Positions 1 to 6,023 of a stretch of DNA of 6,673 nucleotides are shown one piece after another. This stretch comes from Synergistaceae bacterium (GTDB lineage: Bacteria; Synergistota; Synergistia; Synergistales; Aminobacteriaceae), in contig JAFSQO010000048.1 in NCBI GenBank assembly GCA_017446645.1, positions 1-6,673 on the forward strand, given 5' to 3'. Within the stretch, counting starts at the first letter, position 1, and the number at the start of each line of letters is the position of its first letter. Under the pieces are notes generated by a model. It was not told where the DNA came from and did no database searches. It saw only the letters and a program-made list of their open reading frames with translations. A program made the translations under genes and the position numbers.

Positions 1-171
1 CAATATGTACGTGATTGACAGCTTATCTTTCGCAAAGGCTATCGCTTTATCTTTGATAAATTCTTCGATTTCGGGATTCTTCCCACAGACAAATCAGGAG
101 AGTTCCAAACTCAAATTTCCCTCCCCTAATAAGTCTAAGCTGTCCAAAATATTCGTTACCTTAATTCTCAT
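1..171 (-). pseudogene. GNAT-family acetyltransferase (toxin-type), N-terminal part, interrupted by in-frame TGA
   Basis: Reading leftward from an ATG at 171-169, the frame gives 25 residues starting MRIKVTNILD, then a TGA (96-94), then 31 more residues running off the window edge. The part after the stop, beginning FVCGKNPEIEEFIKDKA and ending KLSITYIL, matches what I know of the N-terminus of small GNAT acetyltransferases of the TacT/AtaT toxin type, where a segment like S-F-x-C-G-N-x-x-(I/L)-x-x-F(I/L) is followed by a strand with S-V-T-Y. Homology therefore appears to continue through the stop, which points to a nonsense mutation (for example GGA to TGA) or a base error. No ATG, GTG or TTG follows the stop until the last visible codon, so early re-initiation is unlikely. 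The ATG lies 2 bases after the antitoxin-like gene's stop, the usual TA-operon order. Members of this group acetylate charged tRNAs; that activity is known of the family, not shown here. The acetyl-CoA-binding region lies outside the window. Confidence 0.6.
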
Positions 172-173
172 CT

Positions 174-359
174 CTACATATTTTTCATTCGGAGTTCGTG
201 TAATCTCAATATATCCTCTTTCGTCGTCATCACTTCAGATAATGACATTCCTGAACTTACATACGGATCGGCTTCTGAGGCTTCTAATGCAGTCAAAAAA
301 TCATCGACTTCTTTCGGGTCTTTCAGTACTACGTTATGAAATATACTTGATGTCGCCAT
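174..359 (-). CDS. small antitoxin-like protein upstream of GNAT gene
   Basis: This 61-residue protein starts MATSSIFHNVVLKDPKEVDD and ends at TAG, with LRLHELRMKNM at the C-terminus. The start at 359-357 is chosen because AAGGAGG (376-370) sits 10 bases upstream; an earlier in-frame ATG at 383-381 lies upstream of that Shine-Dalgarno and is not credible. I recognise the MATSSI...V.D...V..(F/Y)..AL..S pattern as a small family common in gut bacteria, usually encoded just before a GNAT acetyltransferase. By position and size it is probably the cognate antitoxin. The predicted shape is a short N-terminal strand, a helix at about 16-31 (KEVDDFLTALEASEA), a loose loop, then a basic C-terminal helix at about 46-60. 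No RHH or HTH DNA-binding motif is obvious. It appears intact although its presumed toxin partner carries a stop, so it may be a leftover or may act on another toxin. Function is inferred from context. Confidence 0.72.
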   Translation of the reverse strand: MATSSIFHNVVLKDPKEVDDFLTALEASEADPYVSSGMSLSEVMTTKEDILRLHELRMKNM

Positions 360-402
360 GTTTGCGCTTCCTCCTTTTATCATGCTCGGTTGATTTGCTG
401 TT

Positions 403-430
403 ATTGTCTTAAATTCTCAGTTCTTGTCAA
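403..430 (-). promoter_or_regulatory. sigma-70-like promoter for the antitoxin/GNAT pair
   Basis: On the minus strand a perfect TTGACA (430-425) is followed by a 16-base spacer and GACAAT (408-403, 4 of 6 matches to TATAAT). This would start transcription near 396 and give a leader of about 37 bases before the ATG at 359. It is the best promoter match in the divergent region and faces the TA-like pair. The call is from sequence match only. Confidence 0.5.
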
Positions 431-432
431 GA
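422..432. repeat. 11-base palindrome over the -35 box, possible operator
   Basis: TCTTG-T-CAAGA is a perfect 5+1+5 inverted repeat that covers the -35 element (425-430) of the leftward promoter. A second perfect palindrome, GTCATGAC, lies nearby at 444-451. Type II TA modules often repress their own promoter by binding palindromes like these, so an operator role is reasonable, but part of the symmetry comes from TTGACA itself and the element is short. Confidence 0.3.
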
Positions 433-528
433 TTTCTTCCTAAGTCATGACAGAGTAGAATATTCATTAGTGCCTCTCAAAATCTTTTAAGCCCAAAAAC
501 AAAACACACCTAAAGAAACACTTTATTT

Positions 529-537
529 TGTTATAAT
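529..537 (+). promoter_or_regulatory. extended -10 promoter for the rightward operon
   Basis: TG-T-TATAAT (529-537) is a perfect extended -10 element. No -35 hexamer is recognisable at 16-18 bases upstream (the region reads CCTAAA), which is tolerated in extended -10 promoters. Transcription would start near 544, about 28 bases before the ATG at 572. The AT-rich stretch at 480-520 just upstream could help polymerase binding. The rest of the divergent region (360-571) shows no further gene or hairpin to my eye. Confidence 0.6.
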
Positions 538-557
538 AGTACCCAAAAATTGCAAAC

Positions 558-564
558 AAGGAGG
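558..564 (+). promoter_or_regulatory. strong Shine-Dalgarno that decides the start at 572
   Basis: AAGGAGG (558-564) is a near-perfect Shine-Dalgarno. An ATG at 566 is only one base from it, too close for initiation, whereas the in-frame ATG at 572 is 7 bases away. The start of the following gene is therefore placed at 572, not 566, which removes two residues from the longest open frame. Confidence 0.8.
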
Positions 565-571
565 TATGTTC

Positions 572-1765
572 ATGGCTAAGATAAAATTCAATCTTAATTT
601 CGGCGGCGAACAGATTAGAACCCTCGATGATTTACGTGATAACTTTTCTATTGAGGACGTTCTTGACGTTTACAACAACGGCTTGCTAGTCAAATGGCTC
701 GACGTTCACAATCATAAAGCTGAACTCGCAAAGGTCAATGCTATTCAGGCAGCTGATGCTCGCGGTATTCTCACTGAATTAATCAAGATTTTCGGCATTT
801 CCGATGATCCGTCCGAAATTGAAGAGAGCCTTTCCGTCCTTGATTATCTGGAAAAACGCAAGAAAGTTCACGAAGATATGAAGGCTCATGGTATTCCTGA
901 TTATGAGAAGGTGAAAAAGGAACGTGATGAATTAGCACGGCAGGTTGAAGAGCTGAAAGAAGCTCAGTATGCAGCAACTCCTGAAACTGAAATCCGCGAA
1001 GAAGCACCAAAACCAGCAAAGAAAAGTTATGATGACCTTGTGCAGGAAATTATCGACAATCATAAAGATTTGCCTCATATCTATGACTGCCTTGATGTGA
1101 TTACTGCCGATTATTCTGACGTACTGGCAGAAAGATACTCAGAGCTGTTCAATCGCCTTTATAATCATGTTCCTCACGTGTGTTATGCGCTGTTAGGTCA
1201 TCGTGGAGTAAGGCCATTTTATGCCTTAACACAAGACGAGATAAACAGTGTATATAAAAATAATCTTACGTTCCAAAAAAATTATGGCAGTGATTCTGGA
1301 AGGTACGAATGGTATATAGGAGGCTCTCTATTTCTCAAGGATTCTGTTATCAGGGAAAACCGCAAGAAAGTTCCCTCTATTGTGAATGAAAAAATACGCA
1401 TTATCAATGTGTTCTGGTATCTCACTAGAGACATGTTTACTAGGAAAGTCGTTGATGACATTCACAGAGTTGTACGCAAAGAATACCTTTTCTTGAAAAC
1501 GTTTGTATGTCGTTTTCCTGAGGGATTGCGGGCAGAAAGACGCGATTGGCTTACTGTTGAACCAGACGATAAAAAGTTCATGCTTTTCTACGGTGATGAG
1601 TTTAATTTGTTTGTTGCTGGTACTTACACTCATAACAAGACCATCGAAGCTGACTCTCTTTCACTCACTTTCCCTATTTTTAGCGGAATTGATGCTTTAG
1701 CAATTTGTAAACCCTATCAAACGAGTGATGACGAAAAAGGCTTCTGCTACATGGAAGCACGATAA
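572..1765 (+). CDS. hypothetical protein: helical N-terminal module, coiled-coil linker, unknown C-terminal domain
   Basis: This 397-residue protein (from ATG 572) ends in TAA. Three parts are visible. Residues 1-95 form a predicted helical module with a short strand first (AKIKFNLNF), then IRTLDDLRDNFSIEDVLDVY, NNGLLVKWLDV and a helix with ELIKIFGI. I have a sense of having seen similar 'RT-L-DL...NF-EDVL..Y..G.L..WL' starts on varied unstudied proteins of gut anaerobes, but cannot name a family. Residues about 96-152 are highly charged (KVKKERDELARQVEELKEA), with V114, L121, V125 and L128 suggesting a short coiled coil, then a Pro/Glu/Lys linker. Residues 153-397 form an apparently globular domain with aromatic-rich segments (GRYEWYIGGSLFLKD, RIINVFWYLTRDMF, KKFMLFYGDEFNLFVAGTY) that I do not recognise. 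No signal peptide, transmembrane segment, nucleotide-binding or nuclease motif is seen, so it is probably cytoplasmic. It is first in an operon with the 73-residue coiled-coil gene 20 bases later. Function is unknown. Confidence 0.85.
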   Translation: MAKIKFNLNFGGEQIRTLDDLRDNFSIEDVLDVYNNGLLVKWLDVHNHKAELAKVNAIQAADARGILTELIKIFGISDDPSEIEESLSVLDYLEKRKKVHEDMKAHGIPDYEKVKKERDELARQVEELKEAQYAATPETEIREEAPKPAKKSYDDLVQEIIDNHKDLPHIYDCLDVITADYSDVLAERYSELFNRLYNHVPHVCYALLGHRGVRPFYALTQDEINSVYKNNLTFQKNYGSDSGRYEWYIGGSLFLKDSVIRENRKKVPSIVNEKIRIINVFWYLTRDMFTRKVVDDIHRVVRKEYLFLKTFVCRFPEGLRAERRDWLTVEPDDKKFMLFYGDEFNLFVAGTYTHNKTIEADSLSLTFPIFSGIDALAICKPYQTSDDEKGFCYMEAR

Positions 1766-1785
1766 TAGAAACGGAGGACTCTAAA

Positions 1786-2007
1786 ATGACAAAATTAATA
1801 AAACAGCTTGAGCGAAAAGTAGAGTTTTACGCAAAAAATTACAGAAAAATGAAATCAAAATTTGATACCCTTGCGCAGAAAGTTTCTGAGATAGCAGAAA
1901 GACCTTCAATAATATGCGAAGACCGATTGGCTCTCAACGAAGCTATTTTTTCATCTTCAGGTGTAAAGATAACTAGAGAAGTCTGTAACCATGCGTCAGG
2001 CAACTAA
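1786..2007 (+). CDS. small coiled-coil protein, second gene of the unknown operon
   Basis: This 73-residue protein ends in TAA. GGAGGA (1773-1778) stands 7 bases before the ATG, a good ribosome binding site, and the gene begins 20 bases after the 397-residue gene's stop on the same strand, so co-transcription is likely. Residues 1-38 form a lysine-rich helix with ten successive heptad a/d positions (I5, L8, V12, Y15, Y19, M22, F26, L29, V33, I36) and no break, so a parallel dimer or oligomer is a fair prediction. Residues 39-73 (ERPSIICEDRLALNEAIF, then a Ser-rich turn and KITREVCNHASGN) are not recognisable. No membrane segment or DNA-binding motif is seen. The coiled coil in the upstream protein makes direct interaction between the two products plausible, but this is inference. 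I do not recognise a family. Confidence 0.7.
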   Translation: MTKLIKQLERKVEFYAKNYRKMKSKFDTLAQKVSEIAERPSIICEDRLALNEAIFSSSGVKITREVCNHASGN

Positions 2008-2059
2008 AACATCAATCACTCACATTTTGCTGACTTTGACGCTGGCGGCTTTGGACTAG
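1991..2059 (+). other. possible truncated third gene: signal-peptide-like 22-codon frame
   Basis: An ATG at 1991, in the +1 frame relative to the 73-residue gene and overlapping its last 17 bases, opens a frame that ends in TAG at 2057-2059. It encodes 22 residues: a basic, polar start (MRQATKTS) then a hydrophobic stretch (ITHILLTLTLAAL) ending Asp. That is how an exported protein begins, and the overlapping start is typical of an operon gene, yet it stops where it meets the tail of pbpC (stop complement at 2056-2058). It may be the remains of a gene cut off when the two regions were joined, or chance. The Shine-Dalgarno is poor (AGAGAAG about 10 bases upstream). Confidence 0.22.
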
Positions 2060-4284
2060 AACAGCCTCTCAATCTGCTCAACCTGAGTATTTTTGCCGGG
2101 CGTAAGAACCTTAATGTTGACAGAAACGCTTCGTCCCGTGTCATCAGCAGCACTAACAACATGCGAACCATCAGGCATATCATGAAAGAAAGTATTATCC
2201 GGTAACGATGTACCTAAGTATTTCCCGTCAATATACCAGAATACATGACCCTCTGCACCTTCGGTTTTCATTGGGATTTTGCGCTCTTTGTCAAACGGTG
2301 CCATGAAGTACGATGCTCCCGGAACTGGCGAGATAATTTTCAGGTTCGTGCTGATTTTCCTTACGTTCTCAGTGCGTTTAACGTTGAACTCCGCCGGCAA
2401 GCTGACAATGCTGTTACCTGCTTTAATCGTATGCATATCACAAGGCAGAGTCTTCGTTTTCCCGTCAATGAACCACTCGTATTTCTTAACAGGACACAAT
2501 GCAGTCGGAGGTTTTCCTGACAATGCGCATACTTCATGACGCGACAAGCCTTCAGGTCTCTCGTACCAGCCTGATTTAGGCGATACTACCCTCAAGATTT
2601 TCACGGCCACAGGAGCAGATGCCCTCGCCCCTACAAGTCCTGCCCATGATGTGCCGTCTGGATTGCCCGCCCATACTACAACAGTGTAATCCGGAGTCCA
2701 TGCAGCAGCCCATGCGTCTCTAAGCCCGTAAGAAGTTCCCGTTTTGAGTGCCAGCCGCCATTGACGGCCAAGAGTTCCCCGTGCAAATAATGAAAGCTCC
2801 CCGCGATGAATGAGTATGTCGCTAATCAGCCAGCAGCCCGCCTCACTCGCAAGCCTCTCTGAAGTCTGGACGGTCTCCGCAAGAGTCTTTAACTGCCTGT
2901 GAATTCCCAGTGACGCAATCATTGTGAACGCCTCAAGTTCCTCAAGCACTGTAACATCACAGCCTCCCAGAATCAGAGAGTCCCCGTAATATTTCGCAGA
3001 TTGTGAGAGGTGAGAAAATCCTGCCGACCTCATTAACGCCAAAATCCTGTCCTGGCCTGTAGTTCGCAAGACCCTGACAGCAGGAGCATTCAGTGATTCA
3101 GATAATGCAGAACGCGCCGTAACTGCCCCCCTGTATTGCAAATCGAAATTCCTTGGTGCCCGTCCAGAAAACGCCGTTGAAGTGTCAGCAAGTAATGTAG
3201 AAGGAGTCATCTCGCCCTCGTCAATCGCTGCAAGATAGGCAAACGGTTTCAGAGTAGAGCCGGGAGAACGCGGCGAACGTCCGCAATCAACCCATGATGC
3301 AGGGTCAGACCTGTAACTGAATCGGGCATTACCTACCCATGCAATTAAAGCTGCCGTCTTGTTATCGACTATGCCTGCCGAGAGTGTAATATCGCTTGGG
3401 AAATCACTGAGTGACTCTCTCAAAATTGACTCTAAGTTCGTCTGGGTTTCGAGATTCAGAGTCGTATCAAATCTTCGTGAGTTATCTTGAGTCTGAGATA
3501 ATACAAGCTCTGAAAAGTGCCATGCCCTTGAAGGCAGCTCGAATTTCCTTCTGGGCAGTTCTTCAAGGATAGCGCGTTGTGCCTCGTCATGAGTGAAAAT
3601 CTTTTTGCGTTCCATTAGCCTGATTATCTCATTGCGGCGTTTCATTGCTGCTTCCGGTTTCGTGTCAGGTCTGTAAAGTGTCGGACCTTTGAGCATTCCG
3701 ATTAGCAAACATGCTTCACCGGGTGAAATCTGTGATGCAGTCTTGCCGAAATATATCAGTGATGCCGTCTGAACCCCCCTGATATTGCCCCCGAATGGTG
3801 CGCGGTTGAGGTAGCATTCCAGAATCTTTTGCTTCGTGAGTTCAAGCTCAAGTTTCATGGCCATTATGAACTCGCGAATCTTTGTTGCAGGTGTTCGTTT
3901 TCTGCCTTCCTGTTCTGAGATAGCAAGCCTTATAACCTGAGTCGTTATCGTTGAGGCCCCTGAGACTACTTTACCCCTGAATAAATCCTGAGCAGCTGCC
4001 CTGAGCAATGCAAGAGCATCAATGCCAACATGACGAAAGAATCTGCCGTCCTCTGCGTTTACGGCCACTAAGGGGAGCCACTTTCCCATTTGTTCGAGGG
4101 GTATGGGTATCTGCCACTCGGAAGCCTGAGAGAGCCTGACGTGAAACAATTTCCCGTTAGAGTCATAAAGTGCCGGTGAGCCGAATATAGTCGTAACTCT
4201 GTCAGGGTTGACATCTATATTCAGCCACAACCAGCCAAACATAATTACAGGAACCAGAATCAGAAATAATATGACCCTTCGCAT
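2056..4284 (-). CDS. pbpC: penicillin-binding protein 1C (bifunctional glycosyltransferase/transpeptidase)
   Basis: This 742-residue class A PBP polymerises lipid II into glycan strands and is built to cross-link peptides, acting on the outer face of the cytoplasmic membrane. Residues 1-22 are a signal anchor (RRVILFLILVPVIMFGWLWL). The glycosyltransferase domain (about 45-235) shows EDGRFFRHVG at 78-87 with catalytic Glu78, GASTITTQ at 109-116, and KQKILECYLNRAPFGGNIRG at 151-170. The transpeptidase domain (about 270-565) has SPGSTLKP with nucleophile Ser343 and Lys346, SLN at 397-399, and KTGTS at 514-518. The C-terminal part (about 585-735), with CALSGKPPTALCP and WYIDGKYLG, fits the PBP1C-specific C-terminal domain. 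All catalytic motifs and the length are normal for the family. The partner alpha-2-macroglobulin gene often found with pbpC is not in the window. The ATG at 4284 is 19 bases after the transporter's stop and has no Shine-Dalgarno, so coupled translation is likely. The stop is TAG. Confidence 0.93.
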   Translation of the reverse strand: MRRVILFLILVPVIMFGWLWLNIDVNPDRVTTIFGSPALYDSNGKLFHVRLSQASEWQIPIPLEQMGKWLPLVAVNAEDGRFFRHVGIDALALLRAAAQDLFRGKVVSGASTITTQVIRLAISEQEGRKRTPATKIREFIMAMKLELELTKQKILECYLNRAPFGGNIRGVQTASLIYFGKTASQISPGEACLLIGMLKGPTLYRPDTKPEAAMKRRNEIIRLMERKKIFTHDEAQRAILEELPRRKFELPSRAWHFSELVLSQTQDNSRRFDTTLNLETQTNLESILRESLSDFPSDITLSAGIVDNKTAALIAWVGNARFSYRSDPASWVDCGRSPRSPGSTLKPFAYLAAIDEGEMTPSTLLADTSTAFSGRAPRNFDLQYRGAVTARSALSESLNAPAVRVLRTTGQDRILALMRSAGFSHLSQSAKYYGDSLILGGCDVTVLEELEAFTMIASLGIHRQLKTLAETVQTSERLASEAGCWLISDILIHRGELSLFARGTLGRQWRLALKTGTSYGLRDAWAAAWTPDYTVVVWAGNPDGTSWAGLVGARASAPVAVKILRVVSPKSGWYERPEGLSRHEVCALSGKPPTALCPVKKYEWFIDGKTKTLPCDMHTIKAGNSIVSLPAEFNVKRTENVRKISTNLKIISPVPGASYFMAPFDKERKIPMKTEGAEGHVFWYIDGKYLGTSLPDNTFFHDMPDGSHVVSAADDTGRSVSVNIKVLTPGKNTQVEQIERLF

Positions 4285-4312
4285 TACTTTATTACTTTAC
4301 TTACTACTTACT
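4284..4312 (-). repeat. five AGTAA repeats in the transporter-pbpC junction, no Shine-Dalgarno
   Basis: On the minus strand AGTAA occurs five times in 29 bases (4312-4308, 4305-4301, 4301-4297, 4296-4292, 4288-4284). The first overlaps the last codons of the transporter gene, and the final A of the last copy is the first base of the pbpC ATG. No GGAGG-like sequence is present in the 19-base gap. The gap also holds stop codons (TAG, TAA, TAA). The repeats are seen directly; a role in ribosome binding or reinitiation is inference. Confidence 0.6.
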
Positions 4313-5923
4313 ATGAAGAGCAAGAATATCCAGGGTGTAGCCTGCAATATTGTTGCTGTGGTCGCCGATTCTCTCAAGGTTACTCAAGAGGGTAATGAAG
4401 TTCACGCCCTTCTCCGGGTCGCACTCGCCCCTATTGAGCCTGTCAATGTGTTTCTTTCTGTAAGTGCGTTCCTGAGTGTCGATTTTCTTCTCAATGTCCC
4501 TGATAACCTGCCATGCCAGAGTTGAATTCTCATGTTCTATTGAAGATAACGAGATTTCTATTGCAGCGTGAGTAGTCTCGTACATGTCCCTGAATTCTTC
4601 GATAGCTTCAGCAGATAAATAATTATTCATGACATCGCAGCGTTCCATTAAGTTTTCGCCCCTGTCTCCGATTCGTTCTAAATCAAGAGAAGCATTGACG
4701 TAACAGCCCAGTACTGTCGAAACTTCGTCTGAAACTCCCCTTTGCCATATTTCCGAAGCATAGGACGATATGGCACTGGTTAATTTGTTGACGCTGTCCT
4801 CCATTGAGTCAAATTTTTTGCGTCTCTCTTCGACTTTATCAACAGAGAACTCAAAGAAAGTATCATGAATCAAGTCAAACATGCTGTCAATAATCCTGCC
4901 CATGTGAAGCAGCTCATCTTTTACTGCCTCAACTGCGCTTGCTGTCGAGATATTAATTAACGTTGGGTCAAGATACATTATGTCTTCGGGTTTGTCCTCC
5001 GGGTTTAACGGGATAATAGCAGAGATTAACTTCGCCAGCAATGACACGAACGGGAAGAATATTACAGTATTCAAAACATTAAAGATCGTGTGAGCGTTTG
5101 CTATCTGTCTGCCTATGTCCGGTGAACTCCATAAAACTATTTCGCGGTAAATCGGGAAAGCCAGAAGAAATATAATCGTTCCCAATGTGTTAAATAAAAC
5201 GTGAGCAGCAGCAGCCTGTTTTGCCGGACGTGAAGCCCTCATTGCAACGACTATAGCCGTGAGGGTTGTGCCGATATTGTCTCCCAAAATTATCGGGATA
5301 GCTGCATCGAGACCTATTAATCCCTGAGAAGCTACTGCCATAGTCAAGCCTATTGTAGCAGCACTTGACTGGATTAATATAGTCAATATCATACCGGCGA
5401 GGACTCCTGTTAATGGGTGCTGGCTCAACATCAGGAGCAAATCCCTGTGTTGTGAAATTAGGTGAGTTGCACCTCCCATTGTTTTCATGCCCATGAAGAG
5501 AAGACCCAAGCCAACGATACCGCTTGCAAAATACGAAATCTGTTTGGTCTTGCTGAACATTGACAAAGCTACCCCCAGAGCTATCAGGGGCAATGCAAAT
5601 GCTTCGATTTTGAAGGCTATGATCTGTGCAGTGATTGTCGTACCGATGTTGGCTCCCATTATTATCCCTATTGCCTGATTCAGGGTAAGCAAACCGGTAT
5701 TCACAAAGCTTACTGTCATAACTGTAGTGCCTGTGCTTGACTGGATTAAGACAGTAACGAGAATTCCAACGAAGATGCCCCTTAACGGAGTCTTTGTCAA
5801 CGTGCCTATGAGCTGCCTCATCTTGTCCCCTGCAATGAACTGGAGGGCCTCGCTCATCAACTTAATGCCATAGAGGAATAACGCTACACCGCCTGCGATG
5901 TTAAAGAATGAATTAATATCCAA
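4304..5923 (-). CDS. Na+/phosphate cotransporter family protein with C-terminal PhoU-like domain
   Basis: This 539-residue inner-membrane protein belongs to the Na/Pi-cotransporter II-related (NptA/YjbB) family, whose members move phosphate coupled to sodium, some outward when internal phosphate is high. The membrane part (about 1-305) has the family's inverted-repeat signature: QSSTGTT at 61-67 and QSSAATIG at 185-192, GANIGTT at 90-96 and GDNIGTT at 214-220, with paired HVLFN (241-245) and HTIFN (278-282). The cytoplasmic tail (about 335-535) is PhoU-like, with LERIGDRGENL at 415-425 and LERIGDHSNN at 516-525, the two metal-binding-type helix motifs. The start is TTG at 5923-5921, chosen for AGGGAGGA 8-9 bases upstream; no better ATG is near. 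Length and motifs are typical. Transcription probably begins at an extended -10 promoter at 5986-5978; pbpC follows 19 bases downstream. No other Pho-regulon gene is in view, so phosphate control is not shown. Substrate is inferred from family. Confidence 0.93.
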   Translation of the reverse strand: MDINSFFNIAGGVALFLYGIKLMSEALQFIAGDKMRQLIGTLTKTPLRGIFVGILVTVLIQSSTGTTVMTVSFVNTGLLTLNQAIGIIMGANIGTTITAQIIAFKIEAFALPLIALGVALSMFSKTKQISYFASGIVGLGLLFMGMKTMGGATHLISQHRDLLLMLSQHPLTGVLAGMILTILIQSSAATIGLTMAVASQGLIGLDAAIPIILGDNIGTTLTAIVVAMRASRPAKQAAAAHVLFNTLGTIIFLLAFPIYREIVLWSSPDIGRQIANAHTIFNVLNTVIFFPFVSLLAKLISAIIPLNPEDKPEDIMYLDPTLINISTASAVEAVKDELLHMGRIIDSMFDLIHDTFFEFSVDKVEERRKKFDSMEDSVNKLTSAISSYASEIWQRGVSDEVSTVLGCYVNASLDLERIGDRGENLMERCDVMNNYLSAEAIEEFRDMYETTHAAIEISLSSIEHENSTLAWQVIRDIEKKIDTQERTYRKKHIDRLNRGECDPEKGVNFITLLSNLERIGDHSNNIAGYTLDILALHSK

Positions 5924-5932
5924 ATGATAAAT

Positions 5933-5998
5933 CCTCCCTGAAAAATTTTTATTCTTAATATATTATTCTTACATAAGAGTATAGCATTAACAGGGAGG
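5933..5998 (-). repeat. 8-base inverted repeat pairing the transporter Shine-Dalgarno with an upstream anti-Shine-Dalgarno
   Basis: On the minus strand CCTCCCTG (5998-5991) and CAGGGAGG (5940-5933) are perfect complements separated by 50 AT-rich bases. The second arm contains the transporter's Shine-Dalgarno. In RNA that includes both arms the ribosome site could be masked. The predicted start point of the local promoter (about 5971) lies between the arms, so only transcripts reading in from flgC would carry both. The long loop makes the hairpin weak; a regulatory role is inference. Confidence 0.4.
5978..5986 (-). promoter_or_regulatory. extended -10 promoter for the transporter-pbpC operon
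   Basis: TG-C-TATACT on the minus strand (5986-5978) matches the extended -10 consensus with 5 of 6 in the hexamer. No good -35 is seen 16-18 bases upstream (GTACAA at the 17-base position). Transcription would begin near 5971, giving a leader of roughly 48 AT-rich bases that includes the palindrome AAAAATTTTT (5941-5950). The position, between flgC and the TTG start, fits a separate promoter for the non-flagellar genes. Confidence 0.5.
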
Positions 5999-6023
5999 CT
6001 TTGTACGTTACTGTTTCTGTTTT

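Noticed and set aside
128..277. An open frame (+1 to the antitoxin) extending the GNAT frame upstream, reading S-D-D-D-E-R-G-Y-I-E-I-T-R-T-P-N-E-K and on into the ATG at 171.
   Set aside because: It looks protein-like but has no start codon with a ribosome site and overlaps the antitoxin frame, whose start, Shine-Dalgarno and family-like sequence are better supported. The ATG at 171 is the expected toxin start.
360..383. An ATG at 383 as the start of the antitoxin-like gene.
   Set aside because: The Shine-Dalgarno AAGGAGG (376-370) lies inside that extension and is correctly spaced for the ATG at 359.
5..412. A 135-codon rightward frame across the TA-like region.
   Set aside because: It is the complement of the antitoxin and GNAT genes, has Leu/Ser-rich low-complexity content and no ribosome binding site. 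It is a shadow.
566..571. An ATG at 566 as the start of the 397-residue gene.
   Set aside because: Only one base separates it from AAGGAGG; the in-frame ATG at 572 has proper 7-base spacing.
2008..2055. A shared intrinsic terminator between the rightward operon and pbpC.
   Set aside because: I found only a short direct similarity (GCTGAC/GCTGGC) and no GC-rich hairpin followed by a T-run on either strand.
2245..2539. Two rightward frames inside pbpC, and similar ones inside the transporter and flgC (4208-4525, 5487-5678, 6186-6404).
   Set aside because: They lie opposite strongly conserved genes, lack ribosome sites and show no recognisable domains.
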